Below are positions 1-9,325 of a stretch of 64,000 nucleotides of DNA, piece by piece. A program made the position numbers and the translations under genes. The stretch's first letter is position 1; each line of letters starts with the position of its first letter. This DNA comes from Shewanella carassii (lineage in GTDB: Bacteria; Pseudomonadota; Gammaproteobacteria; Enterobacterales; Shewanellaceae): assembly GCF_002777975.1 (NCBI RefSeq), contig NZ_NGVS01000008.1:21919-85918 (forward strand), read 5' to 3'. The notes below the pieces were generated by a model. It had not been told where the DNA came from and made no database searches. It saw nothing but the letters and a program-made list of their open reading frames with translations.

Positions 1-651
1 CTGGCCGGTTTGGAACCTTCGGCTGTGATCGTGGAGATCCTCAATGAGGATGGCACCATGGCGCGCCGTCCAGATCTGGAAGTGTTCGCCAAGGAGCACG
101 GCGTTAAGATGGGCACCATTGCCGATCTGATCAACTACCGTAATAACACAGAAACCACAGTGGTACGTGAGGCCAAGTGCAAGCTGCCTACCCGTTTCGG
201 CGAGTTTGAGCTGCACACCTTCCGCGACACCATAGACAATCAACTGCACTTTGCCATGGTTAAGGGCGAGATTGTCGACAATATCCTGGTGCGGGTGCAC
301 CTGCAAAACACCATTAATGACCTGCTGTTTTCTGAGCGCGATGAAGTGCGCAGCTGGCCGCTGGAGCAAGCCATGGCGCGAATCGCGACCGATGGTGGTG
401 TGCTGTTACTGCTAGGTAATCAGGAGCCGAACGAGAGCATTATTGCCAAGCTCAAGGCTTTTGAGGCCGAAGACAAGGGTGAAGTGCCGGTAACTGCCAA
501 ATGGCAGGGAACCTCCCAACGGGTTGGCGTAGGCTCACAAATTCTGGCGACGCTTGGCGTCAACAGAATGCGCCTACTCAGCTCGCCCAAGCGTTATCAC
601 TCTTTGGGTGGTTTTGGCCTAGAAGTCACTGAGTACATTCCCGGCGAATGA
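1..651 (+). CDS. ribBA: RibBA-type protein, 3' part (degenerate GTP cyclohydrolase II half)
   Basis: This is the C-terminal 216 codons of a gene that starts before the window. The first ~50 residues, including the EILNEDGTMARRPDLEVFAK segment, are the end of a 3,4-dihydroxy-2-butanone-4-phosphate synthase domain, which makes the four-carbon precursor of riboflavin from ribulose 5-phosphate. The remainder aligns in layout with GTP cyclohydrolase II, but the zinc-binding cysteine triad that should follow the VRVH segment is absent: only one Cys occurs in the whole fragment and it lies elsewhere. The cyclohydrolase half is therefore probably inactive, as in the RibBX variant known from Shewanella and other proteobacteria. 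ribH follows 119 bp downstream. The family assignment is firm; loss of cyclohydrolase activity is inferred from the missing ligands. Confidence 0.9.
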   Translation: MAGLEPSAVIVEILNEDGTMARRPDLEVFAKEHGVKMGTIADLINYRNNTETTVVREAKCKLPTRFGEFELHTFRDTIDNQLHFAMVKGEIVDNILVRVHLQNTINDLLFSERDEVRSWPLEQAMARIATDGGVLLLLGNQEPNESIIAKLKAFEAEDKGEVPVTAKWQGTSQRVGVGSQILATLGVNRMRLLSSPKRYHSLGGFGLEVTEYIPGE

Positions 652-770
652 GCCGACCAAATTAATTAACCATTTCCGAATAATTGCATAGGGCGGAGGG
701 GTAAATTGCGTGCTATCATAGCGCCACTTTTTGCCCCCGGCCGGGTGCTTTAGCTAAGTTAGGTAAGATA

Positions 771-1247
771 ATGAACATAGTTCAAGGTAATATCGAAGCA
801 AAAAACGCCAAAGTCGCGATCGTTGTATCCCGTTTCAACAGCTTTGTGGTTGAAAGTCTGCTGGAGGGTGCCGTAGACACTCTTAAGCGCTTCGGTCAGC
901 TAAGTGACGACAACATCACTGTGGTACGCGTACCTGGTGCTTTCGAGCTGCCTTTGGCCGCCCGTCGTGTTGCCGCCAGTGGCAAATTCGACGGTATCAT
1001 CGCCCTGGGGGCAGTGATCCGTGGTGGTACACCACACTTTGATTTCGTTGCAGGTGAATGCAACAAGGGCCTGGCTCAAGTGGGTCTGGAATTCGATATC
1101 CCGGTATCTTTCGGGGTATTGACCACAGACACTATCGAGCAGGCCATTGAGCGTTCCGGCACCAAAGCTGGCAACAAAGGCGGTGAAGCTGCCCTGGGTC
1201 TGCTGGAAATGGTGAACGTGCTGCAACAACTTGAGCAACAGCTGTAA
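771..1247 (+). CDS. ribH: 6,7-dimethyl-8-ribityllumazine synthase
   Basis: 158 residues, the usual length for lumazine synthase. It condenses 5-amino-6-ribitylaminouracil with dihydroxybutanone phosphate, the penultimate step of riboflavin synthesis, as a cytosolic capsid-like oligomer. Visible family signatures are [15 protein letters not shown] at residues 20-34, GAFELP at 56-61, and [14 protein letters not shown] at 80-93 containing the catalytic His89. It lies between the DHBP synthase gene and nusB, the standard gammaproteobacterial order, with only 13 bp to nusB, so they are probably co-transcribed. No FMN riboswitch is visible in the 119 bp upstream. Confidence 0.97.
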   Translation: MNIVQGNIEAKNAKVAIVVSRFNSFVVESLLEGAVDTLKRFGQLSDDNITVVRVPGAFELPLAARRVAASGKFDGIIALGAVIRGGTPHFDFVAGECNKGLAQVGLEFDIPVSFGVLTTDTIEQAIERSGTKAGNKGGEAALGLLEMVNVLQQLEQQL

Positions 1248-1260
1248 TACAGGAAAAAGC

Positions 1261-1668
1261 ATGAAGCCTTCAGAGCGCCGCAGAGCCCGCCGTTTAGCGG
1301 TTCAAGCCATCTATTCATGGCAACTGAGCGGGAACAATATTGCCGATGTGGAGCACGAGTTTCTGACCGAGCAAAACATAGACGGCGTGGATGTCGCCTA
1401 CTTCCGTGAACTGTTCACCGGAGCGACAACCAAAAAGGCTCAACTGGACGAGTTAATTGCCCCCCATCTGGATCAACGTCCCATGGAAGAGGTTGATCCC
1501 GTAGAAAAGGCTATTTTGCGTTTGGCGGCTTACGAGCTGACTTTCCGCAAGGATACGCCTTACAAAGTGGTGATCAACGAGGCTATCGAGTTGGCCAAGG
1601 CGTTCGGCGCCGAGGACAGCCACAAGTTTGTCAATGGCATATTGGACAAACTGGTAGCTCGTCGCTAA
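1261..1668 (+). CDS. nusB: Transcription antitermination factor NusB
   Basis: 135 residues beginning [20 protein letters not shown], the typical arginine-rich NusB N-terminus that contacts boxA RNA. NusB with NusE (S10) forms the antitermination complex on rRNA operons. The core segments [15 protein letters not shown] and [17 protein letters not shown] are family hallmarks. An in-frame start 30 bp upstream exists but would overlap the end of ribH. The ATG at 1261 sits just after an AGGAAA ribosome-binding site and gives the normal family length. A strong intrinsic terminator follows, closing the ribBA-ribH-nusB unit. Confidence 0.96.
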   Translation: MKPSERRRARRLAVQAIYSWQLSGNNIADVEHEFLTEQNIDGVDVAYFRELFTGATTKKAQLDELIAPHLDQRPMEEVDPVEKAILRLAAYELTFRKDTPYKVVINEAIELAKAFGAEDSHKFVNGILDKLVARR

Positions 1669-1686
1669 ACCAGAAAGAAATTAGAT

Positions 1687-1714
1687 AAACGGTATCGTCA
1701 GATACCGTTTTTTT
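1687..1714 (+). terminator. Intrinsic terminator after nusB
   Basis: A 9-bp perfect stem (AACGGTATC with GATACCGTT) around a GTCA loop is followed by a run of T. It sits 20 bp after the nusB stop and 29 bp before thiL, so thiL expression needs read-through or its own promoter. Confidence 0.9.
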
Positions 1715-1742
1715 CATTGGAAAACCGGGAGGCTACCTAGCT

Positions 1743-2714
1743 GTGGCCAAGTCAACAGTGAAAGAATTTCAACTTATCGAACGCTATTTTCACGGCCGTG
1801 GCCAAGCGCGCAAAGATGTCCGCCTCGGCATAGGTGATGATTGTGCCCTGGTGCAACCCGCCGAACACAAATCCATTGCCATCTCCTGCGATACCCTGGT
1901 GGAAAATGTCCACTTCTTGCCGGACATGCCGGCTCAGGCACTCGGTTATAAGGCGTTGGCGGTCAATCTGTCCGATCTCGCCGCCATGGGGGCCGAGCCT
2001 GCATGGATGACCCTGGCGCTGACCATGCCCAGTGTCGATGAAACCTGGCTGGAGCAATTCAGTGCAGGTTTGTTTGAAGCGGCTGATTACTACGGTATTT
2101 CCCTGGTCGGAGGCGACACCACCCGCGGCCCAAAGGCCATCAATATCACGGTTCATGGCCAAGTGCCGGAAGGTAAGGCGCTCACCCGTAGCGGCGCCCG
2201 CGCCGGTGATTGGATTTATGTCACAGGTTCTCTGGGGGACTCAGCCTTGGGGCTGGATATCATCCGCGGTGAATTGAAGGCGAGGGCCGAGCACAAGGAA
2301 TATCTGGTTAACCGCCACTATCATCCCAGCCCTAGAGTCTTGGCCGGTCAATCCCTGAGAGGCTTGGCATCGAGCGCCATAGATCTCTCAGATGGCTTGC
2401 TGTCGGATATCAAGCATATCCTCAAGGCATCGGCCGTCGGGGCGGTTATCGAAGTGGATAAGCTGCCGCTGTCCCAGGCGATGAAAGATACAGTCACAGC
2501 GGATGCGGCACTCGACTATGCCCTTTGTGGCGGCGAAGACTATGAGCTGCTGTTCACTGTGCCGGAAGCGCAGCGCGGCGCGCTGGAAACCGCCTTGGGC
2601 CATGCCGGAGTCAAGTTTTATCTGGTTGGTCAGATAATGGCCGGCAATCAACTCAGGCTGCAATATCATGGTGAGGTATTCGAGCCGCAACAGACAGGAT
2701 TTGAGCATTTTTAA
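1743..2714 (+). CDS. thiL: Thiamine-monophosphate kinase
   Basis: 323 residues. ThiL phosphorylates thiamine monophosphate to the active cofactor thiamine pyrophosphate using ATP. The PurM/ThiL fold signatures are clear: GIGDDCALV at 29-37 (metal and ATP binding Asp pair), AVNLSDLAAMGAEP at 73-86, GGDTTRGP at 123-130 and a DLSDGL segment near residue 215. The start is GTG at 1743. The stop codon is immediately followed by the pgpA ATG with no gap, so the two genes are an operon, as in Escherichia coli. An intrinsic terminator separates thiL from nusB upstream. Confidence 0.96.
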   Translation: MAKSTVKEFQLIERYFHGRGQARKDVRLGIGDDCALVQPAEHKSIAISCDTLVENVHFLPDMPAQALGYKALAVNLSDLAAMGAEPAWMTLALTMPSVDETWLEQFSAGLFEAADYYGISLVGGDTTRGPKAINITVHGQVPEGKALTRSGARAGDWIYVTGSLGDSALGLDIIRGELKARAEHKEYLVNRHYHPSPRVLAGQSLRGLASSAIDLSDGLLSDIKHILKASAVGAVIEVDKLPLSQAMKDTVTADAALDYALCGGEDYELLFTVPEAQRGALETALGHAGVKFYLVGQIMAGNQLRLQYHGEVFEPQQTGFEHF

Positions 2715-3209
2715 ATGAAGTGGTTTGCTCATGACGAGGCGCTCGCAAGGGTCAGCCTCAAGAATCCGGTGCATTTTCTGGCACTCGGTTTTGGCTCTGG
2801 CCTCGCGGCTAAGGCGCCGGGGACTTTTGGAACCTTGGCGGCAGTGCCTGTGTTCCTGTTGTTGTCCCAGTTCAGTTTGGGGGGGTATCTTGCCGTGACA
2901 CTGCTGGCCTGTATCGGCGGCATTTATCTGTGCGGCAAGACTTCCAAAGATATGGGGGTGCATGACCACGGCGCTATCGTATGGGACGAAGTGGCGGGGT
3001 TACTGATCACCATGATTGCCGCACCGGCCGGAGCACTCTGGTTGTTGCTGGGCTTTGTGCTGTTCCGCATTTTCGATATCTTCAAACCCTGGCCCATTCG
3101 GGTGCTGGATGCCAAGGTACATGGCGGTCTTGGCATCATGGCCGATGATATTCTGGCCGGCATCTTCTCAATGTTGTCACTGCAGGCGATTGTGTGGGCG
3201 GTAGGCTGA
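2715..3209 (+). CDS. pgpA: Phosphatidylglycerophosphatase A
   Basis: 164 residues, an inner-membrane phosphatase that removes the phosphate from phosphatidylglycerophosphate to make phosphatidylglycerol. The conserved KAPGTFGTL loop lies near residue 35, the acidic DHGAIVWDEVAG segment near 84-95 and a VHGGLGIMADDILAG motif close to the C-terminus; several hydrophobic segments fit a small polytopic membrane protein. It directly abuts thiL. After the TGA stop the same frame stays open for 33 codons and contains a short tandem repeat, described separately. Confidence 0.95.
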   Translation: MKWFAHDEALARVSLKNPVHFLALGFGSGLAAKAPGTFGTLAAVPVFLLLSQFSLGGYLAVTLLACIGGIYLCGKTSKDMGVHDHGAIVWDEVAGLLITMIAAPAGALWLLLGFVLFRIFDIFKPWPIRVLDAKVHGGLGIMADDILAGIFSMLSLQAIVWAVG

Positions 3210-3214
3210 AACAG

Positions 3215-3261
3215 CCTTGAGCCGAAATGTATAAGCCTTGAGCAGAAACGTATAAGCCTTG
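3215..3261 (+). repeat. 21-bp tandem repeat just after pgpA
   Basis: Two adjacent 21-bp units (3215-3235 and 3236-3256, starting CCTTGAGC and ending GTATAAG, two mismatches) are followed by the first 5 bp of a third. The period is a whole number of codons and the pgpA frame stays open through it beyond the stop, reading a repeated Ser-Leu-Glu heptad. Confidence 0.75.
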
Positions 3262-3341
3262 TGGCGGGTTGCAATCACTTGATTCCAGTATTTGATTCCT
3301 GCCGTTGACTCAGCATAGTCCGCTAACCCTCATTGAATACC

Positions 3342-3367
3342 AGGCGCCGTCGATTCGGCGCCTTTTT
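3342..3367 (+). terminator. Intrinsic terminator of the thiL-pgpA unit
   Basis: AGGCGCCG pairs with CGGCGCCT around a 6-nt loop and is followed by a T-run. It lies 133 bp after the pgpA stop and before the nfeD-like gene. Confidence 0.85.
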
Positions 3368-3486
3368 CCTTGTTACCTCCCTCTACTCATATCTACCGGC
3401 TCGGTTTAAGCCCGTTATTTGAGTGCTTTATGCCTAATCCCCAAAGCCGACTATCCTTAAGCTAAGGGAACCCTCATGGGGGCAGT

Positions 3487-4932
3487 ATGATAGGTTGGCT
3501 AGCCAACGCCTTGTTCCGGCGCTGCGGCTGTGTAGGACTCTTGGCTCTGTTGTGGATCTTGCCTGGCTTAGGTGCAGACCACGTCCGGCCAGAATCTTAC
3601 TCCCCGGCCGCAGCGCCGACCATTACCCTGCTCAGCGTCAAAGGAGCCATAGGACCCGGTGTCAGCGACTATTTGATCCGGGGTATAGAGAGCGCATCGG
3701 ATACGCCAAACAGCCAGTTGGTGTTGATCACTCTGGATACCCCCGGCGGTCTGGTGTCCAGTCTGCGGGATATCAACCAAGCGATTCTCGGTTCCAGGGT
3801 GCCGGTTGCCTGCCTGGTCTATCCATCCGGCGCTCGTGCAGCCAGCGCCGGGACTTACATCTTATATGCCTGTCATATCGCCGCCATGGCGAGTGCCACC
3901 AGCCTTGGTGCGGCCACCCCTGTGCAACTGGGCCCGATGGGAAATGAGCCGCAACAGCCTAAGCCGTCAGAGAATGAAGCCGAAAAACCTGTGGGTGATA
4001 GCAATAGTCAAAAACTTGAGCGCAAGCAGCTCAATGATGCCATCGCTTATATTCGGGCGCTGGCGGAATTGCGTCAGCGCAATGTCGAGTGGGCCGAGAC
4101 GGCGGTACGTGACGCGGCAACCCTGACGGCCTCGGAAGCGCTGGAGGCCAATGTTATCGACTATATCGCCGATACGCCGCAGCAACTCCTGGCCATGCTT
4201 GATGGCAAGTCGGTAGCCATGCCTGGTGGTGTTCGGATACTCAATACCGAAAACGCCATAGTGCTGGATCGCAGTCCGGATTGGCGTGCCCGTTTCATCA
4301 ATCTGCTCACCAACCCCAATATCGCTTACATCCTGATGTTATTGGGGATCTACGGTTTGCTGCTGGAGTTTTACAGTCCTGGCGCCATGTTGCCCGGCGT
4401 AGTAGGGGGGATCTGTCTGCTGTTGGCCTTGTATGCCTTCCAGCTGCTCCCTATCAGCTATGCCGGTGGCGGTTTATTGCTCTTGGGAATTATTTTGCTG
4501 CTCGCCGAGGCCATGCTACCAAGCTTTGGAATTTTAGGATTCGGTGGCCTGGCCGCCTTCGTGCTGGGGTCGGTATTTTTGGTGGACAGTGAAGTGGAGG
4601 CCTTTCGTATCGCCTGGCCTGTGATAGCCCTGGTCAGCGTCGTGAGCCTGCTGTTTTTCTTGCTACTGCTCAGCTTTGTGTTCAAGACTCGCAAATTGTC
4701 TGGGGTGGCTGGCGCAGAGGGGATGGTAGGGGAATATGCCATAGTGATAGACGGCTTTCCCGGGCGCGGCCGGGTGCACTTTATGGGAGAAGATTGGCAA
4801 GGTGACAGCGAACAGGCCTTGAGCCCAGGGCAACGGGTGCGGGTTTTGGGGCTTGAGGGGTTAGTACTTAAGCTGGCAGAGGTGAAAAGCGCTGATATCG
4901 AGCCGACTGAAAATCAACGCAGAGGAGACTGA
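3487..4932 (+). CDS. NfeD family ClpP-class membrane serine protease
   Basis: 481 residues, the long NfeD form. The N-terminus carries a signal peptide (hydrophobic stretch at ~13-30). Next comes a ClpP/crotonase-like protease domain at ~45-240 with LDTPGG and the RAASAGTYI segment, whose Ser is the expected nucleophile; a Lys-rich helix with [20 protein letters not shown] is the likely place of the general base Lys. Four or five membrane helices follow (~270-400), then a soluble OB-fold-like NfeD domain to the C-terminus. An acidic Pro/Glu-rich linker interrupts the protease domain around 160. Related archaeal proteins cleave stomatin, and the next gene, 1 bp away, encodes a stomatin-like protein, so the pair probably acts together in membrane quality control. 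Substrate unknown. Confidence 0.9.
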   Translation: MIGWLANALFRRCGCVGLLALLWILPGLGADHVRPESYSPAAAPTITLLSVKGAIGPGVSDYLIRGIESASDTPNSQLVLITLDTPGGLVSSLRDINQAILGSRVPVACLVYPSGARAASAGTYILYACHIAAMASATSLGAATPVQLGPMGNEPQQPKPSENEAEKPVGDSNSQKLERKQLNDAIAYIRALAELRQRNVEWAETAVRDAATLTASEALEANVIDYIADTPQQLLAMLDGKSVAMPGGVRILNTENAIVLDRSPDWRARFINLLTNPNIAYILMLLGIYGLLLEFYSPGAMLPGVVGGICLLLALYAFQLLPISYAGGGLLLLGIILLLAEAMLPSFGILGFGGLAAFVLGSVFLVDSEVEAFRIAWPVIALVSVVSLLFFLLLLSFVFKTRKLSGVAGAEGMVGEYAIVIDGFPGRGRVHFMGEDWQGDSEQALSPGQRVRVLGLEGLVLKLAEVKSADIEPTENQRRGD

Positions 4933-4933
4933 C

Positions 4934-5728
4934 ATGGGTGAAGCTATCAGCGGTAGTTTGAATATTTCCTTTGGGGTGTTGTTGGTGCTGTTTGCAGCCT
5001 TGCTTATCAGCATGTTCCGCATCCTCAGGGAGTATGAACGTGGGGTGATTTTCTTTCTCGGGCGTTTTTATCGGGTCAAGGGACCAGGGCTTATCATACT
5101 GATCCCTGTGGTGCAGCAGATGGTGCGGGTGGATCTTCGAACCATAGTGATGGATGTTCCCTCTCAGGATGTGATCAGCCGTGATAATGTCTCGGTGCGG
5201 GTCAATGCCGTGCTCTATTTTCGGGTAGTCGACCCGCAAAAGGCGATTATTAATGTGGAGAACTTCCTCGCCGCCACCAGTCAACTGGCCCAGACTACCC
5301 TGAGGTCCGTACTCGGTCAGCATGAGCTGGACGAGATGTTGGCCAATAGGGAGATGCTCAATGCCGACATTCAAAGGATCCTCGATTCCCACACAGATGC
5401 CTGGGGCATCAAGGTGGCCAATGTGGAAATCAAGCATGTGGATCTCAATGAGAGTATGATCCGCGCTATCGCCCGTCAGGCCGAGGCGGAGCGGGAGCGG
5501 CGGGCCAAGGTGATCCATGCTCTGGGGGAGATGGAAGCTTCGGAAAAACTGGTGGAAGCGGCGCAGACGCTGGGGAAAGAACCCAATGCCATTATGCTGC
5601 GCTATCTGCATACCCTGACCGAAGTGGCGGCAGAAAACAATTCGACTATCCTGTTTCCGCTGCCGCTTGAGTTACTGAGTAAATTAAATGGTGCATTTAA
5701 AGATTTAACCGAAAAATCAAAAAACTAG
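4934..5728 (+). CDS. Slipin / stomatin-like SPFH membrane protein
   Basis: 264 residues. One N-terminal membrane helix at ~10-32 is followed by the SPFH/band-7 domain ([25 protein letters not shown], then [33 protein letters not shown] split around it) and a charged coiled coil ([26 protein letters not shown]). Prokaryotic slipins form oligomeric scaffolds in the membrane and occur beside NfeD-type proteases, as here with only 1 bp between stop and start. The pair is clearly co-transcribed. The precise cellular role is not known, and it is not HflK or HflC because it lacks their partner and their length. Confidence 0.92.
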   Translation: MGEAISGSLNISFGVLLVLFAALLISMFRILREYERGVIFFLGRFYRVKGPGLIILIPVVQQMVRVDLRTIVMDVPSQDVISRDNVSVRVNAVLYFRVVDPQKAIINVENFLAATSQLAQTTLRSVLGQHELDEMLANREMLNADIQRILDSHTDAWGIKVANVEIKHVDLNESMIRAIARQAEAERERRAKVIHALGEMEASEKLVEAAQTLGKEPNAIMLRYLHTLTEVAAENNSTILFPLPLELLSKLNGAFKDLTEKSKN

Positions 5729-5904
5729 CCCGAGAGCTGTTTAAAATACCAGCTATTTACAATAGGTTTATATATTGTTACTTTGAGCAGTTATTGGCGT
5801 TTGTGATTTGCTCGGCAGTAGGCCCGCCGAGTCAGTGACTTGAAGTCACCAAGCGCCGATTATCCATAAAAGTGCTAGATACTCAGTGTTAAGGAAGACG
5901 CGCC

Positions 5905-7017
5905 ATGTTCAACTTCTCGCAATCTACTAAATCTATCCCTGTTTCAGTATCCAAACTGTCGCTATTGCTCCTGCCTCTTATGTTCGGTACTGCCCAAGCC
6001 GGGTTGGATGAAAGTTATCAGGCCTATCAACAAGCGTTGGAAAAGGGTGACAAGGCTCAGATAATTAGTGCTGCCGAGCAGGCCTATGCCGACGGTAAAG
6101 CCAAATTGGGTGCAACCGATAAGACGACCTTGGCGCTGGCGATGAATCTGGCCAAGGCGTTGCAGCAGCCGCGTAATCAGATGTTAGATGAGCAAGGAAC
6201 TGCCAATCAGCAAAGGAGTGAAGCCCTATACTTGCAAGCGCTGCAAGGTTATCGAGCACTGTATGGCGAACAGGCCTTGGAAGTGCTCGACCCTATGCTG
6301 GGACTGGCGCACAGCAGCAATCCTAAAGAGGCGGCTAAGCTTTACCAGCAGGCTATCGCCTTGGCTGATGGTAAAAATGACCGGCTGCTAGCCGCCGCAG
6401 TGCGTCTCGAAGCGTTTAACGATCTCGTTGTGACTGAGGTTTATGACCGCGAGGTTCGAGCCTATGCCCTCGATGCCCAGAAGATTTACCATGAACTCGC
6501 CCCCAAAGATTCTTTGCAGCGGGTCAATGTCGATACAGCTGTGGCCACTATTTACTTGGCAGAGCAAAAGTATGCCGAGGCCGAACCGCTGCTGCTGGAA
6601 GTGATAGAGCAGCTCAAGGTATTACCCTTTGATGCGCCGGTTGCGCTGTCGGCTCATGCCTACCTGGTTGAACTCTATTCCCGCCAGGGAGAAGAAGACA
6701 AAGCGACTCAACACTGTCAGGCGATAGGCAATATGCGCCCTTGGAGTGTGGATCAGGAGCAGCGGCCCCTGTTTCGGTTGGTGCCTGGTTATCCGCTTCA
6801 GTACGCCAAGATGAGCCGCCAAGGTTGGGTTGATGTCGAGGTGACAGTCAACGAGCAGGGCGCTGTCAGCCATGTGGAGGTGCTGGATTCCAAAGGCGGT
6901 AAACAGTTTGAAATAGAAACCGTCAAAGCCGTGTCCAAATGGCGCTATGCCCCTAAGTTTGTCGATGGCAAACCCGTTAGCGCCAAGACGCGATCCAAGA
7001 TCTCCTTTACGCTTTAG
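5905..7017 (+). CDS. TPR protein with C-terminal TonB domain, secreted
   Basis: 370 residues. A cleavable signal peptide is visible (hydrophobic core LSLLLLPLMFGTAQA, cleavage before Gly32). The middle part has helical, Ala/Leu/Tyr-rich TPR-like repeats (~35-270), and the last ~80 residues form a TonB C-terminal domain (YPLQYAKMSRQGWVDVEVTV onward, ending with KWRYAPKFVDGKPVSAKTRSKISF). Classical TonB proteins have an uncleaved N-terminal anchor and a Pro-rich spacer; neither is present. It therefore cannot transmit energy by the standard ExbB-ExbD route unless the signal is uncleaved, and it may instead bind TonB-dependent receptors or peptidoglycan in the periplasm. A strong terminator follows at 7070. 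No exbB or exbD is nearby. Confidence 0.85.
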   Translation: MFNFSQSTKSIPVSVSKLSLLLLPLMFGTAQAGLDESYQAYQQALEKGDKAQIISAAEQAYADGKAKLGATDKTTLALAMNLAKALQQPRNQMLDEQGTANQQRSEALYLQALQGYRALYGEQALEVLDPMLGLAHSSNPKEAAKLYQQAIALADGKNDRLLAAAVRLEAFNDLVVTEVYDREVRAYALDAQKIYHELAPKDSLQRVNVDTAVATIYLAEQKYAEAEPLLLEVIEQLKVLPFDAPVALSAHAYLVELYSRQGEEDKATQHCQAIGNMRPWSVDQEQRPLFRLVPGYPLQYAKMSRQGWVDVEVTVNEQGAVSHVEVLDSKGGKQFEIETVKAVSKWRYAPKFVDGKPVSAKTRSKISFTL

Positions 7018-7069
7018 CGCTGCTGCGGATAGCAGAGCCAGACTAGGTTTACATTTGTTTCTATGATCC

Positions 7070-7105
7070 AATCAGCCGCTACAATTCCTGTAGTGGCTGA
7101 TTTTT
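7070..7105 (+). terminator. Intrinsic terminator after the TPR-TonB gene
   Basis: A 14-bp stem (7070-7083 with 7089-7102, one G-T pair) around a 5-nt loop is followed by TTTTT. It lies 52 bp after the stop. Confidence 0.92.
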
Positions 7106-7464
7106 ATGTTTATCTTCAAAGAGTGACGATAGTTTTGTGACAGTTGTGGCGGAGCACTCCTTTGAGGCTTTTGGGCAGTACTGACTGGTAAAGCTGATGA
7201 TAACTGTCATGAGTGGTCTTATGAATCGTCTCACAAATCTTCTTGTAAACCGTCTTTTAAACAGAGACGAGCGGCTTTGGCGTAGTGACATAGCCGGAGG
7301 CATTAGTTACTCAGAGAACCGAAATACTCTCAGGTGAAGAGGAAAAGGTGGAGGAGGAGTTGGGGCTAGGGGGCAATCAAGCCTTGAACCGAAACGTTTC
7401 GCTATGGCTAAGATACGGCAAAAAACAGGTTAATTAGGCTTCTCTTCGAATTTGAGAGCGGAGG
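7106..7464. other. Intergenic stretch without a recognised gene
   Basis: Between the terminator and the hairpin after proS no open frame has convincing codon use or similarity. Short degenerate repeats of the kind TCTT-TGAA-CGTCT occur around 7205-7260. A GCCTTGAACCGAAACG segment at 7380-7395 resembles the 21-bp repeat behind pgpA. Nothing else was seen. Confidence 0.5.
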
Positions 7465-7493
7465 TCAATCCACCGGCAATGCCGGTGGATTGA
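7465..7493 (-). terminator. Perfect hairpin downstream of proS, no T-run
   Basis: A perfect 13-bp inverted repeat (TCAATCCACCGGC and its complement) around AAT lies 13 bp after the proS stop. It is GC-rich enough to act in termination or mRNA protection, but the poly-U tail is missing on both strands. Confidence 0.55.
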
Positions 7494-7506
7494 TACAGCA
7501 GAATGA

Positions 7507-9225
7507 TTACTTCAGACCCGCGGTCTTCTTGATAAAGTCCACTATCTCCGCCATAGGCACTTCCTGCTTTTCTCCGGTGCGGCGGTTCTTATATTCATAA
7601 ACACCGGCATCCAGGTTGCGGTCGCCAATCACTATGGTGTGAGGCAGACCCAGGAGTTCCATATCGGCAAACATCACGCCAGGGCGCTCTTTACGGTCAT
7701 CAAACAGCACTTCGATACCCGCATCGGTCAGCTCTTTGTAAAGCTGTTCGGCAGTATCAGTTACTCTATGTGACTTGTGCATATTCATCGGCAGAATACC
7801 CACTGTGAATGGCGCAATAGCTTCCGGCCAGATGATACCGCGGTCATCGTGATTCTGCTCGATAGCGGCGGCAACGATGCGGCTGACGCCGACACCATAA
7901 CAGCCCATCAGCAGGGTCTGAGACTTGCCATTCTCGTCCAGCACAGTGGCGTTCATGGCGGCAGAATAGTTGGTGCCCAGCTGGAAGATATGGCCAACTT
8001 CAATACCGCGGGCGAAGGCGTAAGTGCCTTTGCCGTCAGGGGTGGTTTCGCCTTCCACTACGTTACGGATATCGGCGGCGCTGGCCAGCGGCAGATCCCG
8101 CTCCCAGTTAATACCGAAATAGTGTTTGCCATCTAGGTTAGCACCGGCGGCAAAGTCGCTCATCACGGCAACACTGTGATCTATAACCACAGGAATAGAC
8201 AGACCGACTGGACCAAGAGAACCTGGGCCGGCTCCCAGTGCGTCACGGATTTCTGCTTCAGAGGCAAATTCCAGCGGCGCTGCAACCAGTTCCAGTTTGT
8301 CGGCTTTGACTTCGTTCAGCTCATGGTCGCCACGGACAACCAGGGCCACCAGAGGGGCTTCTTCGGTGGCGCCTTTGACTATCAGAGTCTTAACCGTCTT
8401 GGTGATATCCAGGCCAAACTGCTCAACCAGTTCGTCTATGGTTTTGGCATTGGGTGTGTCGACCAGGGTCATTTCCTGAGTGGGCGCGGCGCGCTCTGTG
8501 GTTGGCAGCGGCGCTTCAGCCTTCTCGATATTGGCGGCATAGTCGCTGCCATTGGAGTAGGCAATCAGATCTTCGCCGCTGCTTGCCAGCACGTGGAACT
8601 CGTGTGACATGCTGCCACCGATAGAGCCGGTATCTGCCAGTACAGGACGGAAGGCCAGGCCCATGCGCGACAAGATGTTGCTGTAAGCCGTGTACATGGC
8701 CTGATAGGTATCATCCATGGTTTGCTGATCCAGATGGAAAGAGTAGGCATCTTTCATCAGGAACTCACGTGAGCGCATAACACCGAAGCGTGGGCGAACT
8801 TCATCACGGAATTTGGTCTGAATTTGATACAGGGTCAGCGGCAGTTGCTTGTAGGAGCTGACTTCTTTGCGCACCAGATCGGTAATTACTTCTTCATGGG
8901 TCGGGCCCAGGACGAAGTCACGATTGTGACGGTCTACAAAGCGCAGCAATTCCGGGCCAAATTTGTCCCAGCGACCTGTTTCCACCCAGAGATCCCCCGG
9001 CTGTACCATGGGCATCAGAATTTCGATGGCACCGGCCTTGTTCATCTCTTCACGCACAATGGCTTCGACCTTGCGTAGTACACGCAGGCCGGACGGCAGC
9101 CAGCTATAGAGGCCTGAGGCGTTGCGACGTATCATACCGGCGCGCAGCATAAGCTGATGACTGACTATCTCTGCATTGGCAGGGTTTTCTTTCTGTGTTG
9201 ATAACAGGTATTGACTGACTCGCAT
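7507..9225 (-). CDS. proS: Prolyl-tRNA synthetase (bacterial type)
   Basis: 572 residues, the normal length for the bacterial class II ProRS with an inserted editing domain. It charges tRNA-Pro in the cytosol. Visible parts: N-terminal [20 protein letters not shown], motif 2 region with [20 protein letters not shown], an INS/YbaK-like editing domain at roughly 230-390, motif 3 with [17 protein letters not shown], and the C-terminal anticodon-binding domain with [22 protein letters not shown]. The ATG at 9225 gives the family N-terminus exactly. The gene stands alone and is followed by a long perfect hairpin. Confidence 0.97.
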   Translation of the reverse strand: MRVSQYLLSTQKENPANAEIVSHQLMLRAGMIRRNASGLYSWLPSGLRVLRKVEAIVREEMNKAGAIEILMPMVQPGDLWVETGRWDKFGPELLRFVDRHNRDFVLGPTHEEVITDLVRKEVSSYKQLPLTLYQIQTKFRDEVRPRFGVMRSREFLMKDAYSFHLDQQTMDDTYQAMYTAYSNILSRMGLAFRPVLADTGSIGGSMSHEFHVLASSGEDLIAYSNGSDYAANIEKAEAPLPTTERAAPTQEMTLVDTPNAKTIDELVEQFGLDITKTVKTLIVKGATEEAPLVALVVRGDHELNEVKADKLELVAAPLEFASEAEIRDALGAGPGSLGPVGLSIPVVIDHSVAVMSDFAAGANLDGKHYFGINWERDLPLASAADIRNVVEGETTPDGKGTYAFARGIEVGHIFQLGTNYSAAMNATVLDENGKSQTLLMGCYGVGVSRIVAAAIEQNHDDRGIIWPEAIAPFTVGILPMNMHKSHRVTDTAEQLYKELTDAGIEVLFDDRKERPGVMFADMELLGLPHTIVIGDRNLDAGVYEYKNRRTGEKQEVPMAEIVDFIKKTAGLK

Positions 9226-9325
9226 TACCTTGGGTCCGAAATGAATTGAATGGCCGCCATTTTATCACTTGCTTTGATGATGTCACGCGGCGAGGGTGGA
9301 TAAATTCCCCTTTCCTTGCTCGAAT

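Noticed and set aside
652..770. Possible FMN riboswitch before ribH
   Set aside because: None of the conserved RFN-element blocks could be found in the 119 bp.
7079..7303. Open frame on the minus strand encoding an Arg-rich 74-residue protein after the TPR-TonB gene
   Set aside because: It overlaps the strong terminator, has no ribosome-binding site or family similarity, and its composition reflects short degenerate repeats.
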